Below the pieces are notes generated by a model. The model was given only the letters and a program-made list of their open reading frames with translations. It ran no database searches and was not told the origin of the DNA. DNA of 64,000 bases, from NCBI GenBank assembly GCA_029706075.1, contig JAINUG010000305.1:124001-188000 (forward strand), read 5' to 3'. This DNA comes from Aldrovandia affinis (Eukaryota > Chordata > Actinopteri > Notacanthiformes > Halosauridae). Below, piece by piece: positions 36,001 to 43,835 of this stretch; within the stretch, counting starts at the first letter, position 1; each line of letters opens with the position of its first letter. The position numbers and the translations under genes are program-made.

Positions 36001-37160
36001 AGCTGCTCACAATGTTACGCCTATAAGAGAGCTGTAGCCATTTTGTTTTCTGTAACTCAACTCAAATGTGTGAGGCTGGTGTGGTCTTATACGTCTTCTC
36101 TTCCTCCAGTTGAGCTCGAGAGACACCAGCAGCTCTCCACCGGAGGTGAAGAGGAAGAAATACCAGAATAACTCCTGGTCAAATGCTCCCAGGTCTGTTT
36201 GGTTTTTTAAAGTTTAAAAAAAAATCTATATATATATATATATTACTATTAGTTCGATATGTTTTTCATTTGGTTTGCACCTTGGTTTTAAATCTTATTG
36301 AGATTTTATTAGGATGAAGTGGTTTAGTTTCCCAGAGGCTGACACACCTGGAGTTGAACTCAGAAGTGGGTCCAGTTGGTGTGCATCGCACAGATGAAAA
36401 CTGTTCTTTTGAATCGGCTCTAGCGGGCGATCATCCCACATCACAAGGACTGCACTGAACGCTGCCAGCTGGCAGTCTGAAAGACGATGCATTCATTCAA
36501 TTGAAACTCACAATTGATAATGCTTTTTTTTTTTTTTTCTTCTCCTCCATAGCAGGCAAGCATTAATGGATGCTTGATAAACATTTGTCTTTATTTATCC
36601 AATGACTGTTCAGATCAGATTAAATCATACAGATAATGAGGTTACTGGGACAGGACTTGATCAAAAATAAGAATGTATTGAGAAGTATTGAAAGCTCTTG
36701 ATGAGTCACACACCATGTGCGTTTGAGGGCAGCTGGTGTGTTACACTCAGTGACAAAGTCGTTAGTGAATGAGAAGATTGGGTCATGTCGGCGTGTTCAG
36801 GGTCGAACAGTGTCGTATCCGCGGTGTCTGCCTATGGGGTGTGTTCGTGCTTGTGCTTTTGTGGGTGTCCTTGCCAACCTTTGTCATTAACAGAGTTTCC
36901 TGTTTCCTCCACATTCAGGGAGATGCACAAGACTTCGGAAAGGCCTGGATTGGGTTCGGAGCCAACGGAGGCAAGTCTGCAGGACGCCCGCATCTAGGCT
37001 AACGACTGAATGTGTTTATTTTGGTAAGCCATTAATCTCCTCTTCCCTTCCTCCCTCTCCCCTTCAGAGGAAGAAAAAGGAGCCCGTCGTCTGGAACCAC
37101 GCCACGTACAAGCAGGCGGTGCGCAAGGCCATGTTCGCCCGCTTCAAGGAGCTGGAGTGA
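18068..37160 (+). CDS. rbm6: RNA-binding protein 6 (RBM5/6/10 family splicing regulator), complete, 22 coding exons
   Basis: Coding exons: 18068-18114, 18241-19873, 20186-20275, 20481-20550, 23858-23931, 27785-27859, 28503-28794, 29440-29597, 30890-30990, 31252-31321, 31710-31764, 32008-32081, 32239-32359, 32624-32721, 33206-33487, 34302-34454, 34753-34818, 35228-35449, 35896-35970, 36110-36192, 36919-36970 and 37068-37160. They total 3,984 nt and stay in frame (1,327 residues plus TGA). The start [16 protein letters not shown] resembles the human RBM6 N-terminus, and an in-frame TAA at 18,041-18,043 precedes it. Domain order: R/G/D-rich N-terminus (to ~560), RRM1 (~571-650), Q-rich linker, RRM2 (~761-845), OCRE (~962-1010), acidic linker, C2H2 finger (~1203-1226), degenerate G-patch (~1288-1297) and the family C-terminus [22 protein letters not shown]6 is a nuclear protein that binds pre-mRNA and affects alternative splicing. 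The intron at 36,971 uses a GC donor. Confidence 0.95.
18241..19873 (+). other. rbm6: rbm6 exon 2: long Arg/Gly/Asp-rich N-terminal domain
   Basis: One 1,633-nt exon encodes residues 16-560. It is built of degenerate ~10-residue units around [FI]RGR[DE] (for example EFRGRD, DIRGRE, GFRGRE, DARGR) spaced with Met-Asp-Pro. Human RBM6 has similar FRGRD repeats, absent from RBM5 and RBM10 as I remember them. The last part ([20 protein letters not shown]) matches the pre-RRM1 region of human RBM6. The donor is CAG|GTTAGT. The 378-codon antisense ORF over this exon is a composition shadow. Confidence 0.9.
21525..22380 (-). mobile_element. Tc1-like transposon, internally deleted, interrupted by a SINE
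   Basis: The inverted ends are TATACAGGTAACT... (left) and ...AGTTACCTGTATA (right), with internal 'aaaataaagga' at both ends and TA at the borders. Minus-strand sequence 21,960-21,740 matches the 3' part of the Tc1 transposase copy at 50,430-50,640 almost word for word ('tgatcaccttcatcctat', 'gaatggtttgatgagcatga', 'aacaatgtaaaccatatgcc'). So both belong to one family. The 5' transposase half is replaced by non-matching sequence. A SINE sits at 21,995-22,304. Confidence 0.85.
21995..22304 (+). mobile_element. tRNA-derived SINE nested in the Tc1 element
   Basis: The head 'cctcccgggtggcgtagtgg' is an A-box-like tRNA start and 'ctggggttaaattccacccc' is a decayed B-box. The end is AT-rich. It is flanked by an imperfect 16-bp target duplication (21,979-21,994 and 22,305-22,320: aaatacaccccaccac / aaatgcacttcaccac). 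That is the signature of LINE-driven insertion and shows that the SINE came after the Tc1 copy. Confidence 0.8.
23932..27784 (+). other. rbm6: rbm6 intron 5
   Basis: A 3.85-kb intron within RRM1. A decayed tRNA-SINE lies at about 25,285-25,400. The frame at 25,402-25,887 (161 codons) has no recognisable motif and is probably chance in a GC-richer stretch. I found no RanBP2-type zinc-finger exon here. Confidence 0.6.
25285..25405 (+). repeat. Degenerate tRNA-SINE
   Basis: The stretch 'gtaatgggtttgaattctgt' (B-box-like) followed by 'cacccttgagctaggtacat' parallels 'gcaggttcaatccccaggtg' and 'tacccttgagcaaggtactt' in the SINE at 52.8 kb. Confidence 0.5.
28503..28794 (+). other. rbm6: rbm6 exon 7: Pro/Gln-rich linker with polyglutamine
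   Basis: The exon encodes residues 664-760 between the RRMs. It contains PEAWQQQMD followed by eight glutamines, all CAG codons (28,692-28,715), then [20 protein letters not shown]. The acceptor is CCCACAG and the donor AAGA|GTGAGT. The frame is open upstream of the acceptor back to 28,365, so a longer exon cannot be excluded. A pure CAG tract is likely to vary in length. Confidence 0.85.
28876..28985 (+). repeat. Truncated foldback MITE copy
   Basis: The sequence 'ccaggggtggctaaacatag' + 'tcctggagggccatggtgta' is one arm of the palindromic element family seen complete at 42,205-42,502. An internal palindrome, 'aaatcagctgatttt', follows. It lies in an rbm6 intron. Confidence 0.55.
29349..29439 (+). 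repeat. Tandem duplication across the exon 8 splice acceptor
   Basis: Two adjacent copies of about 45 bp, both starting 'cgatgataacgacacgcttg' or nearly so and then 'tctgttc', a pyrimidine tract and 'cgtac(a/g)caca'. The downstream copy ends CACAG and supplies the acceptor of the RRM2 exon. The upstream copy ends CACAT and cannot. Confidence 0.85.
29440..30990 (+). other. rbm6: rbm6 RRM2 (two exons)
   Basis: Exons 29,440-29,597 and 30,890-30,990 encode [40 protein letters not shown] (RNP1-like, ending in FCFVD) and [20 protein letters not shown], then [14 protein letters not shown]. This corresponds to the RRM of human RBM6 starting SKTIMLKRI. The 1.3-kb intron between them carries a hAT element. 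Confidence 0.9.
29968..30676 (-). mobile_element. hAT transposon remnant with transposase fragment, 8-bp target duplication
   Basis: A 709-bp insertion in an rbm6 intron, flanked by identical ATTTTATC (29,960-29,967 and 30,677-30,684). The ends are TAGTGGTGGGACT and, inverted, TAGGGCTGGGACT. Sub-terminal 'taattaattaatcgaaatta' appears at both ends. The minus strand (30,583-30,167) encodes 138 residues with [20 protein letters not shown] and [17 protein letters not shown], a BED-type hAT transposase segment. The BED finger proper and the catalytic core are missing, so it is non-autonomous. Confidence 0.85.
31252..32359 (+). other. rbm6: rbm6 exons 10-13: linker before the OCRE domain
   Basis: Four small exons (31,252-31,321; 31,710-31,764; 32,008-32,081; 32,239-32,359) encode [57 protein letters not shown] and an Ala/Pro-rich segment ending SDPYSY. 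There is no fold I recognise. All borders are GT-AG and the phases agree. Confidence 0.8.
32624..33487 (+). other. rbm6: rbm6 OCRE domain exons
   Basis: Exons 32,624-32,721 and 33,206-33,487. They encode [39 protein letters not shown] and [12 protein letters not shown]: the aromatic octamer repeats of an OCRE domain, which in RBM5/10 binds spliceosomal Sm proteins. A Pro-rich and then highly charged [17 protein letters not shown] tail follows. The polypyrimidine tract of the second exon is a (TGTC)n/TG repeat. Confidence 0.9.
32760..33028 (-). mobile_element. tRNA-derived SINE inside the OCRE-splitting intron
   Basis: On the minus strand, 'gtggctcagtaagtagagc' (A-box) is followed by 'ggttgtgggttcgattccca' (near-perfect B-box), then a body with 'actgtaagtcgctttgtata'. 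The tRNA-like head is intact enough to mimic a tRNA gene. It lacks a 3' acceptor stem and continues into a SINE body. Confidence 0.75.
34302..34818 (+). other. rbm6: rbm6 exons 16-17: RBM5-like linker segments
   Basis: Exon 34,302-34,454 encodes [20 protein letters not shown] ... [12 protein letters not shown], which resembles the DMERWAK...AADAGFALFEKK block of RBM5 and RBM10. Exon 34,753-34,818 encodes [20 protein letters not shown], matching human RBM6 EDVFKKPLPP. Both are phase 0 at each end. Confidence 0.85.
35228..35449 (+). other. rbm6: rbm6 exon 18: acidic linker and C2H2 zinc finger
   Basis: Encodes [20 protein letters not shown], then [20 protein letters not shown] and [14 protein letters not shown]. 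The zinc ligands are C1203, C1206, H1219 and H1226 (C-x2-C-x12-H-x6-H), as in RBM5/6/10. The next exon (35,896-35,970) continues [20 protein letters not shown], a coiled region also found in human RBM6. Confidence 0.9.
35567..35700. mobile_element. Foldback MITE in an rbm6 intron
   Basis: The stretch 'gtgctgatctaggatcagtt' near the left end is mirrored by 'ctgatcctagatcagcccca' near the right end, after a short spacer. 'gggccgtatgcacaaagatt' forms the outer left arm and the outer right arm is decayed. It is a palindromic element type frequent in fish introns. Confidence 0.6.
36971..37067 (+). other. rbm6: rbm6 last intron, GC-AG type
   Basis: The donor is GAG|GCAAGT and the acceptor is CCTTCAG, in a 97-nt intron. 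Reading on past GAG reaches TAG within nine codons. Splicing from the GC donor joins PGLGSEPTE to [20 protein letters not shown] in phase 0. The only nearby GT donor (37,025) lies beyond the stop. Confidence 0.85.
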
Positions 37161-38250
37161 CCTCACTTCCTGTGCAGCGCAGCCAGGGACAGGGCCTGTG
37201 GATTCTGTACGTGTTTGTCACAACCTCGCTCCTGTCATTCCTGTCAAGTGTCCCGAGAGATGTCACCTCCTTGTCCCTGGCCTCCTGACTCGTTCCAAGC
37301 CACTTCCTCACTGTCCCCTCAGCTGCACTGATGTCTCTTTGGGGGGGGAGGGGTTGTAATGGCTTTGAAAGGCAGCTGATCTCCCCCTCCTGTCCAGCAC
37401 TGATCAGTGTGGTTGTGGGGGGAGAAGGTTGTGGTTTGGAATGCCACCTGGGGCTGCGTGTGCGTGAGTGAGAACGGGCCACCTCCCCGCCAGGGGAGAT
37501 CCATGCATTAACTCCAGAACCAAGCTGAGCGAAGTGGTCCCAGGCCCACGGGCCCTAGTGCAGGGCTTAGCCCCTTAGCAGCCGAACTGCCACAGATTCT
37601 GCGCCTAGACGTGCCCTGCATGCACCCCGGGCACTGTGGGACTTTCAGACACCCGGACCTCCGCCATCCTCCTCATCTGGAACCGACCGACCGACAGGCA
37701 GTTTGGAGCGGCCCATTTGACTGCTCCGCGATTTACCGCTGCCTTCGACTCGGATTAATGTGTTAGTGATAGAGGGATAATTTAGTGTACAGTGGAGTCC
37801 TCACGTGTGGCTGAAGTATAGTATTGTGAGGTTTGCCCTGCAGCCAAATGTACTAGGCGCATTGTTCTTGCCACGGAGTCCTCTTATTGACCACCAGCTG
37901 GCCCCTGCACCCCTGAAATGTGTTTTCTCCTTTATTTTAACAAAATTGAATTTTTACATTGAACCTGTTTTGTTTTTTTTTGTTTGTTTTTTTCTCCTGG
38001 ACATGTTAAGTACTCTGTATTATGTGTACACTTTTTTAGTAAAAAAAATATCACCAAATATGTTTAAGTTGTCTTTTTCTTTTATCCAATTAGTGCTGTA
38101 TAGTCAGCGAAAAAGAAACGATTGTGACCAAGAAGTGTTTTTTTGTTTTGCAGACGATGTGTCTGTATGATTTGCTGTTAGGTTCATTCTAGGACTACCA
38201 GTGTTAATACTTTAACTATTGATTAAAAGTGAAACTTTTTGTAAAGCAAT
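37161..38250 (+). other. rbm6: rbm6 3' untranslated region
   Basis: A GC-rich start with poly-G and CT tracts passes into AT-rich sequence. ATTAAA at 38,222-38,227 is the best poly(A) signal, followed by 'aagcaattaattgctttggt'. From about 38,310 to 38,400 a truncated foldback repeat ('gacacccctggtgtaa') begins, so the transcript probably ends before it. Confidence 0.55.
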
Positions 38251-38399
38251 TAATTGCTTTGGTTCCCCATTTTTTTATATCCATACTCATAATCAGCCAA
38301 CACCGGTGTTGTTGCAGGTTTTTGCTCTAGCCCAGCACTAAAACAAAAGCCTGCACCCACGCCGGCCCTTTTCAGATAAGACTGGACACCCCTGGTGTA

Positions 38400-39290
38400 A
38401 GCTCACCATGTAAAGAGGGAAAATGAGTTGAAATGGATCTCCCTTGTTCTGAAGAGAAAGTATGACCCGTGATGTTGTATTCTGTATTCCATATGCTGTC
38501 TACAGAAACATTTCTAAGTGACTGAAAAGCTTCCAGATTAGCTAAGGGGTTTTGAGTGAATTTTGACCATTATTTAAAAACTTTAAAATGGTTTTATTTG
38601 TAATCAAATTGCATAGGTAATTGCAGCCATTTTTAGAAAATTTTACAGCCCTCGGTCATTCCAATAATCCAGATATCGTGATTTCCAGCGGGTTTCCTTT
38701 AATATCTTCATTCTTGTACACAGGATTATTAAAGAGAAGTGCAGTTATTGGTAAAATGTTGATGTTTTGTGCAGTGTTAAAATATAACTTCTTTGAATGT
38801 ATTATGCAGAGAAACTGCACACTAACCATGTTCATACTCATGTTGCAGTGCGTCAAGGGTGTGACTGGAGGCAACTGTATATTGACTGTCGTTCTAATTC
38901 ATTGTGTCCACCAGGTGGAAGCAAAGTTCTATTTATTGGGCTTTTGTATGCAATGTTTATATTGTAAGATGTTCAACAGGCAGCTTATTTTATCATTTTG
39001 AATTAATTTAATAACTAAAACATGAACATTACACACTTGTTTTGAGTATATACCAAGATTCCACCTCCATGAAATACATGATACAATAAATGCAAAAGGA
39101 CTTATTGGTATACATATTTCATACCTGAATTAAGATAGGGCATAACATAAATCAGGGAGCTAACAACCACCCATATCTGGTTATTCAGTTAACTACTAAT
39201 GACATTAAGAAATTACAAGTTCATTTGTCTTTTAATGTATTCATTTGTATCTGTCATCCCTGATTTGAAAAGCTAAGAGCCTAAATCAAC
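38400..39290. other. Downstream intergenic DNA, no gene seen
   Basis: AT-rich unique sequence. The 126-codon ORF at 38,621-39,001 is Cys/Leu-rich and shows no family motif. Nothing further is supported. Confidence 0.5.
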
Positions 39291-39299
39291 CCTATTAAT

Positions 39300-40709
39300 T
39301 AGAGATGCACCGATTGCGATTTTCTTGGCCGATTCCGATTTCCAATTTTTGATTAGTCTGACTTGCCGATACCGATTTTGGCCGATTCCGATTTTTTCCC
39401 CTAAAAACAATAATTGACAACTTACACAAACATTTTTGTAACTTTGCTTTAATAGAAAATTAAGATTGACAATTCTGAGGTAGGTCAGAAGCATGAGGTA
39501 GGTCTCACTAAAACACATTTCAAAATAAAAAAAAGTGTTCCAGGTTACTGGACAGAGCTTTTCTTTTTTGTGCAAATTAAATTAAATGATGAATAAAAGA
39601 GAATCCAACAACAGTGGCATGTAGCCTTGAAGTAATAAATAAAAAGAAACAAGAGTAGTTTAAATGTACTGACATGGTGACAGACCATTAGTCCGAAATA
39701 TTTATTTAAAACACTAACGTTATATTCTGATGACAGATGACACAAGCCCTTTTTCCATTAAATAATTATATGGCTTCAACTTGATGTGCATCAGAAAGTT
39801 ATTGCGACAATGCTAATGGAAAACAGGTTAGTTCGAACCTATGATGCGCTAGACTAATTTGTTTGCTAGAGGTGGATTAGAGTAGATCCCAATTCTATAT
39901 AGTGCAATGGAAAACACTTGTAGCGATATAAGGGCGGATGTTTCAGTTGCGGAGCTTGTCAAAGGCATTGAAACAAGCCGCTCTTCAGCAGAATTTCGTT
40001 ATTTGCGTGAGTCAGGTAGCCTAACGACTACGACTTTAACTAGCTTCAAAGCCTAGATAAAAATGTTTCAAACTAGGAGTAATTGGAAAAGCGGCCATGC
40101 TGCTGTTTCTGAGTTTGTTTGATAGTGGAAACGCACAGCTGTGGTTTAGCTAGAAATCGTTAGATGAATTTATCATTAGGTCTAATAAGTTAGATTTGTA
40201 TGAGTGAATAGCACTGTTTCATAACGTCACTCATTAGCGAACATAATGATTTCAGTGCAATTCAGTGCTTCAGTAGGGCATTATTACGTCAAGTGTATGC
40301 ACTACCACCATGTTCTATTAATGGAAAATGGTTCAGAGGAACCGAACTAGCGCAACGAAGTTAATTATTAATTAACCCCGGTACCTACGGTACTGTAGAA
40401 AAACGAGTTGGTCAACCTAAATGATTAGGTTGGTCGTTCCGAACGTTTTCGAGGTTGTTCCTCCGCGGCTTATTTTCGATTGACATGTATGACAAACTGA
40501 AAGCTTTAAGTGTTCAGCGCTGCGCTCATCTGATCTGTCTGCATTGGCTCACGGGTACGCGCACGTCACGTGAAAAAGAGGGGGGGCGAGGAGCCAACCG
40601 GCGCACAGAATCGGCTATGTGGAGTGATCGGGATCAAGTCACCGATTGAGGCCGATCAGCTGAAAATCGGCCATTTCCGGTCAGAGGCCGATCGATCGGT
40701 GCATCTCTA
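39300..40709. mobile_element. 1.4-kb non-autonomous hAT transposon with perfect 8-bp target duplication
   Basis: It begins TAGAGATGCACCGAT and ends with its exact inverse, ATCGGTGCATCTCTA. It is flanked by identical CTATTAAT (39,292-39,299 and 40,710-40,717). Sub-terminal 'ggccgattccgatt' words repeat at the left, with inverted 'ccgatc' words at the right. No transposase frame is recognisable inside. The intact ends and duplication suggest a fairly recent insertion. Confidence 0.9.
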
Positions 40710-41004
40710 CTATTAATGAACACATTTCTGCATTTGGGGCCAGTGTTTTCCTTTTCGAGACAAAATGATGAAAGAATGTATTTCAAATGATGAAGCCAGA
40801 TTGTATGCTAGCTAGCATGTGACTTTATAAGCCAGATCTAAGCCCATTGCCATGTGGAATCACACCCGTGTCAGTCAGTAAGTCTACCCCTGACAGCTGA
40901 GAAAGACCGTACAGTATTTAGTTCATTTTCAGTAAATTACCTTTTTTATTTTGCTCTCCGTTAACCCACTTGTAATGTCCTCCACACTACATGCCACACA
41001 GCAT

Positions 41005-41465
41005 AAGAATACATAATGACAAGAACGGGCCTTTCAGCCCATCTAGGCTCGTCATGTCCTAATCTCAAGAGTATCTAGTACTGCATCTAGCCTAGACTTG
41101 AATAGCCCAAGTGTTTCTGCTTCTACTACCTGACCTGACAAGCTGTTCCAGGCATTGACAATTCTGTGTAAAGAAAAACGTCCTAATATCCGTGCGGAAT
41201 ATACCTTTAACTAATTTCCCCTGTGCCCTTGTTCTGCTGACCCCACTTATCTTTAAAAAATTGTTGGTCATTCACTTTGTTAATCCCTTTTAGGAATTAA
41301 AAAAACCTCAATCAAATCCCCCCTAAGTCTCAGTTTGCCTTAAGTCTATCCTCATAACTTTTACCTTTCATACCACGTATCAGTTTAGTTGCCCTTCTTT
41401 GAACTTTTTTAAGAGCTTCTATATCTTTCTTGCAGTGCGGTGCCCATAACTGCACACAGTACTCT
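41005..41465 (+). repeat. Interspersed repeat (same family as 2290-2500)
   Basis: The stretch runs 'agaacgggcctttcagccca' / 'tctaggctcgtcatg', then 'acctgacaagctgttcc', 'cttttaccttt' and 'gcggtgcccataactgcaca'. The general pattern is a widespread fish repeat I have seen, probably the 3' region of a LINE or SINE. The copy at 2.3 kb is in the opposite orientation. The family is not named. Confidence 0.6.
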
Positions 41466-41477
41466 TAAGTGAGCATG

Positions 41478-42054
41478 CTGCAGGAGAGCTAGCGCAGGAG
41501 AGCTAGCGCAGGAGAGGCTACACAGTGTGCCACAGGAGAGCTAGCGCAGGAGCGGCTACACAGCGTGCTGCAGGAGAGCTAGCGCAGGAGAGGCTACACA
41601 GCGTGCTGCAGGAGAGCTAGCGCAGGAGCGGCTACACAGCGTGCTGCAGGAGAGCTAGCGCAGGAGAGGCTACACAGCGTGCCGCAGGAGAGCTAGCGCA
41701 GGAGAGACTACACAGCGTGCCACAGGAGAGCTAGCGCAGGAGCGGCTACACAGCCTGCTGCAGGAGAGCTAGCGCAGGAGAGGCTACACAGCGTGCCGCA
41801 GGAGAGCTAGCGCAGGAGAGGCTACACAGCGTGCCACAGGAGAGCTAGCGCAGGAGAGGCTACACAGCCTGCTGCAGGAGAGCTAGCGCAGGAGAGGCTA
41901 CACAGCGTGCTGCAGGAGAGGCTACACAGTGTGCTGCAGGAGAGCTAGCGCAGGAGAGGCTACACAGCGTGCCACAGGAGAGCTAGCGCAGGAGAGGCTA
42001 CACAGCGTGCCGCAGGAGAGCTAGCGCAGGAGAGGCTACACAGCGCGCTGCAGG
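41478..42054 (+). repeat. 38-bp minisatellite, about 15 copies
   Basis: The unit begins 'caggagagctagcgcaggag' and continues 'aggctacacagcgtgctg'. I count about fifteen 'ctacacag' occurrences. One unit near 41,912-41,935 lacks the 'agctagcgcaggag' part, and units differ at a few positions (gctgc/gccac/gccgc). 38 is not a multiple of 3 and no long frame crosses it, so it is non-coding. Confidence 0.95.
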
Positions 42055-42204
42055 TGCCCGTCAGTGCACCAGTGCAGTGTTAAGAGGAATCATAACCGAC
42101 TTACACCCAGCCTTCCATACTGTGACAAACCCAATTGTGTACCTGTCGCTATGGGCTGCAGCTTAGTCGGTTAATGAAGGAGCCCAGACTAGCAATGTCT
42201 AGGC

Positions 42205-42502
42205 CAGGGGTGGGCAAGGAGGGCCGTATCCGTTTCTGGATTGCATGCCAACTTCTGCTCTTAATTATTTAGTTAGCCCAATCGTTTATGTGATCTGACA
42301 TTTTAGCTACATTTCTTGATAAGCCCATGAAAGACAGCTGAAGACTGTTCTTGCGTTCCCATATGAAACATGTTACTGTGGTCTAATCTACAAGTGAACC
42401 AGCATTGGCGTATCCAACTAATTAGCTAATTGAGCCTGGGTAATTGGTAGAAACAAAAACCTGCGTACACTGGCCCTCCAGGACCGGAATTGCCCACCCG
42501 TG
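42205..42502. mobile_element. hAT-type foldback MITE with 8-bp target duplication
   Basis: The left end is CAGGGGTGGGCAA and the right end, inverted, is CACGGGTGGGCAA, with 'ggagggccgtatcc' and 'ggccctccaggacc' as inner arms. It is flanked by identical GTCTAGGC (42,197-42,204 and 42,503-42,510). It is 298 bp long with no coding content. Truncated relatives lie at 28,876 and about 38,310. Confidence 0.85.
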
Positions 42503-42510
42503 GTCTAGGC

Positions 42511-43285
42511 TATGAGCCACTAATGTTGTTCCAACAAATTACATTTGAGGCTTTTGGGGAAAATATAAAACATTTCATTGCAATGTATTACAAATATTGC
42601 AATATCTGAAAACTGAAAACAGGTGTATATTTGCCCATGTATTGAAATATCTCCTATTCAGATCTTCAAAAATATTTTATTTCAATATATTTCTTTGGTG
42701 CTAGTTACTGGGGAAATAAGTTCTATGGGGGCTGAGGTAGGTTTACTTGTAGAGGTATGTTCTTGATAGAAGGTGAGGTAGAGAGCCAAGCTACAGTCTA
42801 GACATGGGTTTAGTGGTCATTTGGTCTTCTTTTTTTTCTTCTTCAATGGTCATCAAGTGTCATGATTTTGCCATGGACAATAGACTGTCATGACAGGGAA
42901 GAAACAAGATACTTGTTCTGCATCTGTTCTGTTCCACACGTTTGATCAAATTTACTGTAGCAATATTCTCAAAGAGAAGATGGTCTGAATTATGTCTGAA
43001 TAAATAAAATGTTATTTAAAGCGTTTATTTTTAGATTTATCACTAACTGCGTACCTCCTATTCCATACTACTCCTTATTGATGCCGTGACCGGACCGTGG
43101 CGATGAGGAAGAGTGAGAGGCCTGTCATAGGCACCAGGAATGTTCTCGTGCTCTGTTGCTTCAGGGGTTGAATTGTCTTGAGTTATTTAGGCTTTTTTTT
43201 TGTGCTTTTTTTTGAGCCATGGACTCGGTTGACTGTTTTAATCCTACCTGCGTGATTGTGTGTGTGTGTCGTTTCTTGTCCTTAG
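42511..43285. other. Intergenic DNA, no feature seen
   Basis: AT-rich, with 'gaataaataaaatg' at about 42,998-43,011. No coding signal and no repeat family I recognise. Confidence 0.5.
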
Positions 43286-43835
43286 CTCCACAGGTGTCAG
43301 AGAGGATCTGCCCTTCCCCCAGGAGAATAAACTAACCCCCCGCAATCCTGTAAATAGAGGATTATCTGGGTTTAGACTACCTTACAGGCCTCTCCTGAGA
43401 GCACAAGGGGAGGAGGAATCTCTCAGAACTCCAGTGAATGCAGAGCAACACACCACCCCGCGGGCATCTCCTGAGGCACCCCAAAACGACAAAAAGAGGG
43501 CGTGGAGTTCCCCTCTTTCTTTGTCTGGGTCTTCGGGAAGGATGGGGCTTGTGAGCTCTGTAGACGTGCGTTCGCTCTCTATTCCAAAGCCCTGCTCCTG
43601 GGCACCATCCAGGGGTCTCCTGCCACAGGCAGAACCACCCAGGACAGCGTTTGGGCGAACACTGACCCGTCTTTCCTCCTCTCTTCTGAGACAGACAGTG
43701 TATTATTCCATGTCGTATAACACCGCTGAAGTGTCACCATTGTTTCCCTCCTTAAGTAGAACTCGATGTATTTATTTTTTGTTGCATGCGGATTTTATAC
43801 TGGAATCTGCTTTTTCAACAGCTCCTTGTAGATAA
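43286..43835 (+). other. Anonymous open frame, possible terminal exon
   Basis: A pyrimidine-rich tract ending 'cttgtccttag' (to 43,285) precedes a frame open for about 183 codons up to TAG at 43,833. The product is Ser/Pro/Arg-rich (for example LTPRNPVNRGLSGFRLPYRP and AFGRTLTRLSSSLLRQTVYY). It contains no domain I know. No upstream partner exon, start context or close poly(A) signal was found; the nearest AATAAA is about 44,330. The length is only modestly unusual for the composition. It could equally be chance or a repeat product. Confidence 0.2.

Noticed and set aside
41478-42054. CRISPR-like array
   Set aside because: Units are directly contiguous 38-bp repeats without unique spacers, in a vertebrate genome; a minisatellite.
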